Below, piece after piece: positions 1 through 9,074 of a stretch of DNA of 18,238 bases; positions within the stretch are counted from its first letter, which is position 1; each line of letters starts with the position of its first letter. The notes below the pieces were generated by a model. That model was given only the letters and a program-made list of their open reading frames with translations, did no database searches and was not told the DNA's origin. This stretch comes from Prasinococcaceae sp. CCMP 1430 (taxonomy: Eukaryota > Prasinodermophyta > Palmophyllophyceae > Prasinococcales > Prasinococcaceae): NCBI GenBank assembly GCA_013416795.1, contig RQSC01000663.1, forward strand, positions 1-18,238. Reading direction: 5' to 3'. Position numbers and translations under genes: made by a program.

Positions 1-29
1 CCCCCTCGCCCGGGCGGCCGACGGGGGGC

Positions 30-1304
30 ATGCGCCTGCGGCGCGGCGCGCTTGCGCTGCCGCCACCCGAGCGCGGCAGTGCCCTCGCGCACGACGAGGC
101 CTACCGCGACGCGCCGCCCAGCCGCGTGGCCCTCGTCGTGCACGGAATCGGCCAGGCCGGCTTCGGCACCATCGGCGAGTTCGACGTGACGTACAATTGC
201 ACCGACCTGACGGCCACATGCGAGGCCGTCGCCGGGGACAGCAAGCGCGCGGGCGCCGCAAGGGAGGGCGACTCCGCGCCGGACGACAGGGTGCGCGCCT
301 TCCCGCTGCTGCCGGTGCAGTGGCGCAAGAACCTCACCATGCCGCCCGACGTGATGCTTCAGAAGGCCATGCCCACGTGTTCGGCGTTCGCGCAGAAGCT
401 TCGGCGCTCCGCACAGCTGACGGTGACGGACGTACTGTACTACATGGCGCCGCAGTACCGCCCGGTCATCCTGGACTCACTGGTGAAGGCACTCCATGGT
501 GTGGCCGCGAGGTTCTACCGACGCAATCCTGCCTTTGCTGGCAGCGTCAATGTCATTGGGCACAGCCTCGGCACGGTGCTCATGTACGACCTGCTGAGCA
601 ACCAGCCTGTGGCGGGCGAGCCTGCGCGCCCGATGACGGCCCCCAAGCTCAGGCTGGAGGTGCATGACCTAGTGATGACCGGCAGCCCCCTGGCCGTCTT
701 CCTCAGCCTGCGCGGGGCCTACCTGTGCGACGACCGCGAGGGCTTTGCGGGCGAGCGTCGGCCGCAGTGCGCCCGCGTGTACAACATCATGCACCCGTTC
801 GATCCGGTGGCGTACCGCATCGAACCGCTCGTCGGCGAGGACCTGTGCGATTGGGCGCCGGTCAAGATTGGAAACTACCAGACGGGCGACCTCCTGCTGC
901 ACCACAAGCTCGCGGAGATGTCGAAGGGCGCTTCGAGCGCGTGGGTGCGCGCGGCTTCCAAGGTGACAGGCGTCGTGTCGGCGGCAGCACGCATGGTGCC
1001 CGGGTCCAAGGGCCGCGCGGTGGCTGCGCTTGCCGCGGAGGCCGCTGCGACGCACGGCGTGGAGGCAGAGGCGCGCGCCGCGGCCACTGCGCCGGTGCGG
1101 GAGGCCGCGCTCACGACGCGCTCCGTCGAGGTGCTCCAGAGCCTGTCGGGCGCGCCGCTGCCCCACGGCAGGCTGGACTTCCAGCTGCAGGAGGGCATGG
1201 TCGACAGCGCCGTCGTCGGCGCGGTGACTGCGCACTTCTGCTACTGGTCGAACGCCGACTTGGCGCTCTTCCTGCTGCAGAACATCGGGCAGGACTATGT
1301 ATAG
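30..1304 (+). CDS. DDHD-domain phospholipase (PA-PLA1-like), 5' partial
   Basis: This is the C-terminal catalytic part of an intracellular phospholipase A1 of the DDHD1/DDHD2/SEC23IP family, which hydrolyses phosphatidic acid or other glycerolipids at ER-Golgi membranes. Visible motifs in order: VVHGIGQ near residue 36; the nucleophile elbow GHSLG with Ser179; then the DDHD domain. All four residues naming that domain are present: Asp258 in HPFDPVAYR, Asp383 in GRLDFQLQ, His402 in TAHFCYW and Asp410 in SNADLALF. An Ala-rich linker (about residues 300-375) sits inside the DDHD region, as in relatives. The frame is open to the left window edge, and family members are usually 700-900 residues, so ATG 30 is probably internal and the 5' end lies outside. 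It ends in tandem TAG codons. Family assignment is firm; substrate is not inferable. Confidence 0.88.
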   Translation: MRLRRGALALPPPERGSALAHDEAYRDAPPSRVALVVHGIGQAGFGTIGEFDVTYNCTDLTATCEAVAGDSKRAGAAREGDSAPDDRVRAFPLLPVQWRKNLTMPPDVMLQKAMPTCSAFAQKLRRSAQLTVTDVLYYMAPQYRPVILDSLVKALHGVAARFYRRNPAFAGSVNVIGHSLGTVLMYDLLSNQPVAGEPARPMTAPKLRLEVHDLVMTGSPLAVFLSLRGAYLCDDREGFAGERRPQCARVYNIMHPFDPVAYRIEPLVGEDLCDWAPVKIGNYQTGDLLLHHKLAEMSKGASSAWVRAASKVTGVVSAAARMVPGSKGRAVAALAAEAAATHGVEAEARAAATAPVREAALTTRSVEVLQSLSGAPLPHGRLDFQLQEGMVDSAVVGAVTAHFCYWSNADLALFLLQNIGQDYV

Positions 1305-1737
1305 TAGACCATTGAACACTCGTCGCGCGACGCCGTCGCCACGCATACGCGCGCGCGCGCGCCTAGCTAGGATGCCGTCCCTGTAGCGCTGCGCCGCGCT
1401 GCAACGCGCGTGGCCAAAGAGCCACGGGTGGTGACGAAGGCCGCGCAGCGCTCCCACTGCGGGCGCGCCACGAGTGCCGCACGCTCCGCGGCAACTTGGA
1501 GCCTGTGTCTGCGGTGGCACAGAGCGCTCGCCGCGCAGCACAGCGCGTGCGACGCGCCGCGGCGCACAGCGCTCGCCGCGGCGCGAGGCGCGCCGTGACT
1601 GCCTGCCGCTATGCGAGGCGTGCGGAGAGCGCTTCGACCGCAGGGCGCCGGACGAGTTCTTCCTGGCGGCGTACGCGGCGCCAGCGTTCGTGCTGCGCGC
1701 GCGCGGGGCGGTGCTGGAGCCGCTGCTGGAGCCGCTC
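1305..1737. other. Interval between the DDHD and sirtuin-like genes; probable 5' coding part of the latter
   Basis: The first half is GC-rich spacer with a short CG dinucleotide run near 1348-1361. A 13-bp direct repeat, AGCGCTCGCCGCG, occurs at 1523-1535 and 1568-1580. From about 1600 the sirtuin frame is already open and reads like protein, with a CxxC-type segment (CEACGERF) and DEFFLAAYAAP, but it has no ATG before 1738. No RNA gene was recognised. Confidence 0.4.
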
Positions 1738-2625
1738 ATGCTGCCCGCGCCGCGCGGACCGCCGAGCAAAGCGTCGGCCGACGAGGTGTTGCGCCCGCTG
1801 CTCGCGCTCGATGGCGCGTCGCCGCCGCCACCGCTGCTCGTCCTCTTGGGCTCGGGCGCGTCCGCGGCCTACGGCGTGCGCCCGAACTACGGGCCAGGCG
1901 ACGCGGAGGGCGACGCATCGCTCGGAGTGAACGAGCGCTACTGGAGGGTGCTCAAGGACAGCGCAGCCGCAGCCACCAGCGGTACTCCCGATGCGTGCTT
2001 CTATTCGCGCCTCGGCGCCTTCTTGCGCGCGCGAAAGGGCGCGTCGGCGTGCATCGCGACCACCAACATCGACGGCCTCGCCGGCAGGTGGCTGGACGCG
2101 GGCGGCGCCCCCTGCACGGCGCTAGAGCTGCACGGCTCCGTGCTTCGCCTTCAGTGCGCGACGCGTGGGGCGCCATGTTGCGACAGTGTGCGCCCAACGC
2201 CACTGGAGGACGTCGCAGCATCGACGTCTGCGAGCGAGTGCGAGTGGTCGTGCGAGACGTGCGGGGGGCGCATGCGACTGAACGTCTCCTCTTTTGACGA
2301 CGAACCGGGCGACGTGCTCGATGTAGAGGACGTTCAGGAGCGCCTGCAGGCTTTCGCGGGTGACCATCTGCTGCGGGGCGGCGACGGTCCATCGACACCC
2401 ACACTGCACGTGCTCGTCGTCGGTTGCGGCGAGCACGTGCATTCGCTGGTGCACGAGGCGCGTGCCGTTGCATGCGAGCGCGCACTCGCCGGACTGGGCA
2501 CGCGCGTCGTGTGTGTCAATCCGTGCGACGCCGGCGCGCGGGCTTTCGGAGAGGGCTGCCTGCAGGTGGGTGCAACGGCGGAGGAGCTGGGCCTCGCGAT
2601 GGTGCGAGCAGTCGAGGGCGTGTAG
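1738..2625 (+). CDS. Divergent sirtuin-like (SIR2 family) NAD-dependent deacylase
   Basis: Sirtuins remove acetyl or other acyl groups from lysine using NAD+. Numbering from ATG 1738, the family landmarks appear in order: the NAD-binding loop GSGAS (residues 38-42, in place of GAGxS); TTNIDGL with Asn110 and Asp112, matching the TQNID motif; HGS with the catalytic-type His132; a Cys-rich zinc-ribbon-like stretch (Cys140, Cys147, Cys148, then CETCGG); a late VVGCGEH replacing GTS; and VCVNPCD resembling the conserved INxxxT strand. The motifs are degenerate, so activity is uncertain. ATG 1738 is the first ATG in frame, but the same frame looks coding from about 1600, so an upstream exon or alternative start is possible. 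It is convergent with the P5A ATPase, with 40 bp between stop codons. Confidence 0.7.
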   Translation: MLPAPRGPPSKASADEVLRPLLALDGASPPPPLLVLLGSGASAAYGVRPNYGPGDAEGDASLGVNERYWRVLKDSAAAATSGTPDACFYSRLGAFLRARKGASACIATTNIDGLAGRWLDAGGAPCTALELHGSVLRLQCATRGAPCCDSVRPTPLEDVAASTSASECEWSCETCGGRMRLNVSSFDDEPGDVLDVEDVQERLQAFAGDHLLRGGDGPSTPTLHVLVVGCGEHVHSLVHEARAVACERALAGLGTRVVCVNPCDAGARAFGEGCLQVGATAEELGLAMVRAVEGV

Positions 2626-2665
2626 TCCGTCTGAAACAAACGATGTACAGTACAGTAAGTATACA

Positions 2666-5600
2666 TTACGGCGTTGGGTCCGCGAGCGCGAGCGCGGGCA
2701 TCGCCGCCGGGAACACGGCACGCGCGGTTCGCTCGGCGGCCCACGCGAGCGCGCCGTCGACGAGCGCCATGCAGACCTGGCGGGCGCGTCCCTTTTGCGT
2801 CAGCGCGGCGCGCAAGGGGCGCTGGCACAGGCGAGCGTCGTCCGCGCGCTTCTCACAGCATACAACACAATGCACGCGCGCGCAGGGACAGGCAGGAAGC
2901 GTAGGCCAGGACGCACTCTCCGAGCGCCCCTTACCATCTCAAATCCGAATGCTCCCGGCAAAGGCGCGAGTTCCATGGCCTCCGAGAGCGGCCTGACGAC
3001 GTCCGCCGCCGCCAGCGAGAAGAGCACGAAGCCCCCAATGAGCGTGTAGTACAGCGGCTTGTTGCTGCTGAGAGGCTCGTTGAAGGGCAGGCCGACGTAG
3101 TTGACCCCAAAGGTGCACAGGTTTATGAGGGCGCTCGAGGTGAAGGCGACCGTGTTGACGACATTGGGCTCGAAATCGGCCTCGTAGTCGACAGCCAGGG
3201 TGGCCCCCGTCTCCGCGAGTACGTGCGCCTTGGCACGTGCCACTGCTGTCACCATAAATGCGAGGTGCACGGCAGCTTGCGCGCCCACCGAGACGAGCGC
3301 GTATGCCGAGAAGGGGCTCGCGTGCGGCCGGCGCCGCGAAAGGGTGCGCAGCGGGCGCGCCATGCTGAGGAAGAGGAACAGGGCCGCGGCCAGCATTCCA
3401 CTGAGCGTCGCCTGCGTGTCACCGATCTTGACGCCGTCGATGGCCATCACGGACATGGCATACGCAGACGTCAAACAGTTGACCCCGAGGATTTTGAACA
3501 TCTGAACCGTCGTGACGAGGGTGGCGCGTCCCAGACGCAGCACAGCAGCGACTGGACCCACGTGCGTCGAGCGCGCGGTGAACGCAGCGGCCATCGAGGC
3601 ATCACCTAGCTGCACGGTCGGTGGGCCGCCGGAGGCACCGAACGATGCGGCAGCGCGCAGCATGCGGCGGCGGTGGCGGCGCTGCGCTCGCGCGAGCAGC
3701 GCGGCGTGCGCGCGCTCAGCGGGCTGCTGCGCGCCGGGGTCCCCGGTGGCGCCTGTGAGAACCGAGAAGTCCCCAGCAGCCGATGGGAGGCCACTCGTGC
3801 CGAAGCGGCTGTGCACGCCCGTAGCGGCCGCCTCGAAGCCTCCCACGTCGTCATCGCTCTCCGACTCGGACTCGAGCACGTCAGTGTCCGCGCCGGCGCC
3901 GCCAGTGTTCAGCAGCGCTACGCCTACGTGCGCGCGCTGCAGCGCGCCGACGTCATTGGTGCCATCGCCGACCATCAGCGTGGTTGCACCGCACGCGCGG
4001 AGCGCGCTCAGCACCGCCTCCTTGTGCTGCGGCGTGGCACGCGCGAAAACGCGCGCATGCGACACCAGCGCGCGGAGGCCCTTGCCACCGTCGGGTGCCA
4101 GCAAAAGTGCGCCAACGGCGGCGCCCTCCGCGCACAGAGCCTTCGAGCGCGCAAGCGACGCTACGCCGCTTGCATCCCAGGCGCAGTGCACACGCTCATT
4201 GCCGTCGGCGTCCAACTCATACCAATCCAACTCCGTGTCGGCACTTGCGTCTCCGGATCCGCAGGCAGCGCTCGTGTCCGTAGTCGCATTTTCTTCGCTC
4301 ACTTTCCCACCCACGGGTCGTGCGCGTAGCACGAGCTCGTCTCGCGTGCGCGCGCCACCCTTCGCCCCCCGCGCCGGGAAGATATGGCACCTGCTTGCTG
4401 CGTGCACGGCCGCCTGTGGCGCGTCACCTGTAATCATGACTAGACGGTGCCCTCCGGCGGATATTTCTGCAAGCGTCGGTGCCGATGCGGCCTTCATGGG
4501 GCAGCCAAATACCGCGAATCCCGCGAAGAGTAGGTCGCGCTCGTGCGACGCGCGAGGCGCGAGGCGCACGCTCGCGCTGCTTGAGTCCTCGTCCTCCAGG
4601 CAGCGATAGGCCAGCGCCAGCACGCGCGCGCCCTGCGAGGCAAGCGAGCTGTACGCGCGACGATAGCCTGACGGCACGCGCGAGAGCAGCCGGGCGACCG
4701 CCTCGGGGGATCCCTTCGTGAGGACGAGCGCACCGCCCTCGCCCCTGCTGACGGCCTTATCCTGCACATCGCCGCCCTCGAGCCTGGCCACGACGCTCAT
4801 GCGCTGCAGCTCTGAACTGAAGTGGTGGCGCGTGAGCAGCGCCAAGCGGCATGCGCTGCGCGTGCCACCCGCCGCGAGGCGCGTGTGGCGCGAGGCGACG
4901 CCTGCACCCGATGCGGAGTAGCCCCACCCAACACCTGCCAGCGCTGCACGCTCGATGGGGTCGCCCACCGCCGCAGTGCCTGCGCCGCCGATGTGCACCA
5001 GGCTGTGACATGCGGCGAGCACGAACTCAGCCTCGCGCGGCACGTCCTCGTCATGCGCGAGTGCGACTGCGCGCGGCCGCACACCTGCGGGCGTGGGCGC
5101 TGACCCGGCACACGAGCGCTCCGCGGAGGAGCAAACCTCTGCCGCACCATCGTCATCTTCCCCGTCCGCTCCTCCCATGCCTTGCGCACCGCCGCCCGCA
5201 GCCCTTTGGACGAGGGCCACGCCCGCAACGCCCCTCCAGGTAAGACTGTCTGACGTGAGCGTGCCAGTTTTGTCGAAGCAGCAAACCCCCACCTTTCCGC
5301 CCAGGGGGATGCGAAAGGGCTCCGTGCAGAAGACGCCCTGCCGCGCGAGGCCCACCAGCGAGTTGTTTACCGCCATCGAGAGCTCCATGGGCAGCTCGGG
5401 CGGCACCACGCTCGTGACAATCATCACGCACTGCAGCAGCAGCTTGTAACGCGAGCGCTGCGGGTCTGCCAGCCCCTCACGCAGCACGTACGCGCTCGCG
5501 GCCACCGCGAAGCCCAGCAGGAAAAGAATGAAGAGCCCAGTCTCACGCGAGTTGGCGCTCACGCGCTCCGTTGAAAACAAGATAGTGCGCATGAGCTCGC

Positions 5601-7140
5601 CCTGCGCAGTGTCGAAGCCAGTGCGCAGAACGTAACATGGCACGCCACCGTCGGGCGGGCGCACCGGCTGCGGTGCTTCGTGCGCTGAGCCCACAGCACC
5701 TCGCTCCTCACCGCTGCTCCCGCCTGCAGCTGCCGTTGCTGTGGTTGCTGAAGGTGACTGTGCGCACTGCACGAGCGATGTTCCTGCGAATAGGACACTG
5801 CTGCGGCCGCTACCATCGCTGCCGCCACCGCGGCAAAGTGCACCCACGCGCTGTTGCGGCTCAAGCGCCTCCGCGGGTGTCTTCCACTGTGGCGTTGACT
5901 CTCCAGTGAGCATCGCCTCATTGACGACCACGCGGCCAGAGAGTAGGACGACGTCTGCGGGGATTGCGCCACCGCTCGCGTCACCTGTGCTGTTGCCGCC
6001 GCCCTTGCCGCCACGACTGCCCGTGCGCCGCCCGCCGCCGCCGCCGCCGCCGCTGAGCATGCCGCTGCCGCCAATGGACACGACGTCGCCGGGCAGTATC
6101 TGTGCGGCGTCTAAGCGCACCCACGCGCCCCCCCGGCGTGCGAGCACGCCAGCGTGAGCGGGGGGCAGGCGACGGAGGTCGCGCACCTGCCGTGCGCGGT
6201 TATTCGCCACGGTCGTCTCGAAGAGCAGCAGCATGGCAAGGGTGAAGAGTGAGTAGTACCAATACTGAGGAAACATGTATGTGAGCGGGTCAGTGACACG
6301 CATGTAGGTGTGCTGGTGTGAATGTACGCACGTGTGTGTGAGCGCGCGCGCGCTTGGGCGCTTTTGCGCGTGCGTGGGTGCCCGACGCACCTCGTCAAGC
6401 ATCCATAGCGCCACGCACAGCAGCTGGAAGACGAAGAAGGGCGCCGTCATCTGCTCAGCGAGATACTCGCGCACGCTCGGGTCGGGAAATGTGAGCGAGT
6501 TGGCGCCGTAGCGCGCTGCAGCGCGCGTGGCCTCGACGTCTCCCAGACCGCGCGCAGAGACATACTCGCGCGCGGTGCGCCGTTCAGGGTACGCACGTGG
6601 TGCGAACGCCCCCGCTCGCTCGTCGACGCACTCAAACACGCGGCGCCGGTGCTCGAACCACACGCGTGCGCCTGCGCCCGCGTCGTCACCATCGTGCGCC
6701 GCCAACACCCGTGCGCCTTTGTCCTCGCTAAGGCGTCCACCCCCCACCTCGTCAGCCTGAGCTCGCGCGCGTCTGCGCAGCGGTACGATCGCCGCTCGCG
6801 CGCCAACAAGAGCGCTCTCCCCTCCTCCTCCCATGCCCTCGCTCTCTGCCGCGGGAGCCGACGCATCGACGAGCACGGCCGTCGCATCGCTGAGCTTGGG
6901 CACTCGGCGATAGGCGACGGCTGCATGCACTCGCACCGACCACCGCTGCGCGAGCAGCAGCGCCACGTGCGCGAGGAGGAGCGCGCCAAGCGCGATGCAT
7001 GCCAGCAACCGCGCGTCGCCGCCGTCGGGGGCACGCACCGCCGCGGCACTCGCCGCCGCATGCAACGGCGCCCACACGAGCGCGTCGGCGCGCCGGGCAA
7101 GCTGGCGGCGGGCCAGGAGTACCGGCGCCACGCACGACAT
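2666..7140 (-). CDS. ATP13A1: P5A-type P-type ATPase, ER transmembrane-helix dislocase (ATP13A1/Spf1 family)
   Basis: Inferred structure: complement(join(2666..2776, 2935..6264, 6391..7140)), 1396 residues, all junctions phase 0. P5A ATPases sit in the ER membrane and extract mis-inserted or mistargeted transmembrane helices. Evidence in order: an N-terminal hydrophobic hairpin; TAPFFVFQ...LWMLDE joining YWYYSLFTL across intron 1; TGES of the actuator domain; the P5A signature PPELPMELS in M4; DKTGTLT with phosphorylated Asp581; TGDAPQAA; GDGTNDVGAL near residues 1016-1025; LGDASMAAAFT; and a C-terminal membrane bundle including NCLTSAYAMSV and NVVNTVAF. Intron 2 (2934-2777, GTAAGG...CCAG) replaces an apparent read-through tail with a short last exon ending in TAA. 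It is longer than the human protein (about 1200 residues) because of Gly/Ser-rich and acidic inserts. ATG 7140 fits the expected N-terminus; the open frame upstream to 7401 is low-complexity. Confidence 0.93.
6265..6390 (-). other. Intron 1 of the P5A ATPase, stop-free and in frame
   Basis: On the minus strand the junctions read GACGAG|GTGCGTCGGG and TTTCCTCAG|TATTGG. Removing 126 nt restores the conserved LDEYWYYS membrane segment. The intron is 42 codons long without a stop and carries TG/CG-rich repeats. Confidence 0.88.
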
Positions 7141-7461
7141 CGCCTGCAGGGCAGCGGCGCGCACACCTAGGACCTTCCTCCCCCCCCCCACCCCACCCCA
7201 CCCCTCCCTCCGCCGCCGCCTTTTGGCACGTGCACGAGAGCGGGGGCGGGCGCGGGTGTGAGACCCTGCCTGGGGGGGGGGGGGAGGGTGGGCTGGGGTG
7301 AGGGGCACGCAGGCGCGCGCGCGGCGCCTGCTGTGACACGGGATTTGGATTTGTGTATGCGCGTCACGCCGGTGCGCCAGAGCGCGCGCACAGCACTGCA
7401 CCAGGGCGACGCGGCAAGTGGGCAGGTGCAGGGCGCGGTGGGAGAGCGGCGTTCAGCGGCG
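7141..7461. promoter_or_regulatory. Divergent promoter interval with opposed G-quadruplex-type tracts
   Basis: This 321-bp gap separates the start of the P5A ATPase (-) from the hydrolase-like gene (+) and presumably holds both promoters. At 7180-7208 the plus strand has C-runs of 10, 4, 4, 4 and 3, giving a G4 motif on the minus strand. At 7272-7305 it has G-runs of 13, 3, 3, 4 and 4, giving a G4 motif on the plus strand. A CACGTG box lies between them at 7227-7232. No TATA box was seen. Promoter role is inferred from position. Confidence 0.5.
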
Positions 7462-8861
7462 ATGGCAGCGCTCGTGCGATGCGCGCCTGCGCAGCCGCAG
7501 GCGCGGCGGCAGCAGCTTCGCGCGCGCACCGCCCGCCGGCAGCGAGCGGCAGCGTGCGCCGGCAGCCAAGGCATGCCGCCGCAGCTCGCGAAGGCGCTGC
7601 GCTGCCGCTACGTGTACCTCCACGAGATTGGCGCCGATCCGGTGCGGAGCGCGCGTGCGTGTGCGCGCGCTCATGCGCACGTGTGCGTGCGCGAGCGTGC
7701 GCGCGTGTATATGTACGTGTCCGTGTGCAAGGATGCGTGCGAGTACGTAGAGATGAGCGCCGGTGGGGTTCAGGATGGTCGTGCTGACGCCGCAATCGCC
7801 GCCCCTGACCCCCACCCCACGCGCGCACGCGCGCGTATCACTGCGCCTACACTAGGACTACAATCTTACCGCGACGCTAGTCGCGCGGACGCTTCGCGAG
7901 AGCGGCCGCGGCATCGAGCTCGACGCGCCCGTACTGAGCGGCCTGTCGATCTCGCAGCAAGTGGAAGCCCTCGAGGCGTACGTGGCGGAAGCGGAGGCCG
8001 TCGAGAGCGCGCCGCTCAGGATAATCGGCTCAGGCGTGGGTGCGTACGTGGGCGCACTCTACGCGGCGCGCCACCCGGACGCGGTCGACAGGATCTTCCT
8101 GCTGAGCCCCGCGTTCAAGCCGCGCAAGGCGCTCGCTGCGCTCGCTGGTGGCGACGCCGGCGTGGCTGCGTGGGAGCGCGACGGAGAGAGGATGCTCGCG
8201 GGCGTGGCTGGGGCTTCACCGTATGAGTGGTGCGTGGGGAGCGCGTGCACGTGCACACCGCGTGTGGTCACGCACAGAGTCGCGCACACGCACGCATGTT
8301 CGCGCACGCCGCACGCACTACTACTCGCACAAGAGCGAGCGCGAAAGTGAGAGCATGTGCTCACACTGCGCACGACATGACTGCGCCTGCGCGCTCCTCT
8401 CCACCGGTGCTCGCGCAGGTATCGCGACGCCGAGGGGCTGCCGCCGCACCCGTTTCTCACGTGCGAGGCATACGTCGTGTTCGGCGTGCACGACGACGTG
8501 TCAAGCTACGATGAAGCCCTGGCGTGGATTCGCGAAGGTGCGGGACACGCGGGGGGCGGGCGCGAACGAACACGCCCACGCGCACACTCCCGCATGCACA
8601 AATGTGTGTACCCTCGCGAGTGCGCACGCGCTCACGCACTCTCCCGCGCGCCCGTGCGCGCCCGCGCTCGCGCTCGCAGGCCGCGAGGACATGCGCACGC
8701 TAGCGAACCGCGAGGCCGGCACGTGCGCGGAGCGAAAGATGCTCGAGGTGGCCGACGGCCACAGCCTCGAAGCGGCCTTCAACTCTGAGCAGCGCATGGT
8801 GCAAATCAAGCTGCTCGAATTCTTCGACTTGCTGCTTGCGGAGGATGTGGGGCCGCGCTAA
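7462..8861 (+). CDS. Alpha/beta-hydrolase-fold protein (YqiA/UPF0227-like), nucleophile Ser replaced by Gly
   Basis: Inferred structure: join(7462..7641, 7856..8229, 8419..8537, 8680..8861), 284 residues. Introns are 214, 189 and 142 nt, all GT-AG, beginning GTGCGG, GTGCGT and GTGCGG. The codon split at intron 2 (TG|G, Trp185) and at intron 3 (G|GC, Gly225) restores a continuous protein. The first 35 or so residues are Ala/Arg-rich with few acids, suggesting a plastid or mitochondrial transit peptide. Then come a first strand YVYLHEIG, the elbow IIGSGVGAYV, AARHPDAVDRIFLLSPAFKP, an acid-bearing VFGVHDD (Asp210/Asp211) and ADGHS with His252. In this fold the elbow is GxSxG; here the central position is Gly120, so ordinary serine-hydrolase chemistry is doubtful. 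It converges with the SnoaL-like gene. Substrate unknown. Confidence 0.72.
7642..7855 (+). other. Intron 1 of the hydrolase-like gene
   Basis: Reads GATCCG|GTGCGGAGC ... CTACACTAG|GACTAC, phase 0. Its first half is a degenerate TG/CG/TA microsatellite (about 7654-7735), unlike the flanking coding sequence. Confidence 0.72.
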
Positions 8862-9074
8862 GCGGGATCGAGCTGCTCACTGCAACGCCGAGCTGCTCAG
8901 CTCCAGTCGCCCCGCTCTTTGCAGCGGACGCGAGGCTTCTGCTGCGCGCGGGCGCGAGGGCCAAAGGCTCCTGAGCTAATAGGCTATCGCGCAAGAGCGG
9001 GCTAATATACCAACGTAATTGACAGGGAGGTGAGTGCGAGCGCGCCACGCGCGCAAGACAAAGCACGCGACGCC

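Noticed and set aside
2800-2934. Read-through C-terminus of the P5A frame
   Set aside because: A GTAAGG donor and CCAG acceptor give a spliced end with a hydrophobic/amphipathic last segment like the family; the read-through tail is unrelated.
7141-7401. N-terminal extension of the P5A frame up to 7401
   Set aside because: It is low-complexity and overlaps the G/C tracts. ATG 7140 fits the family N-terminus better.
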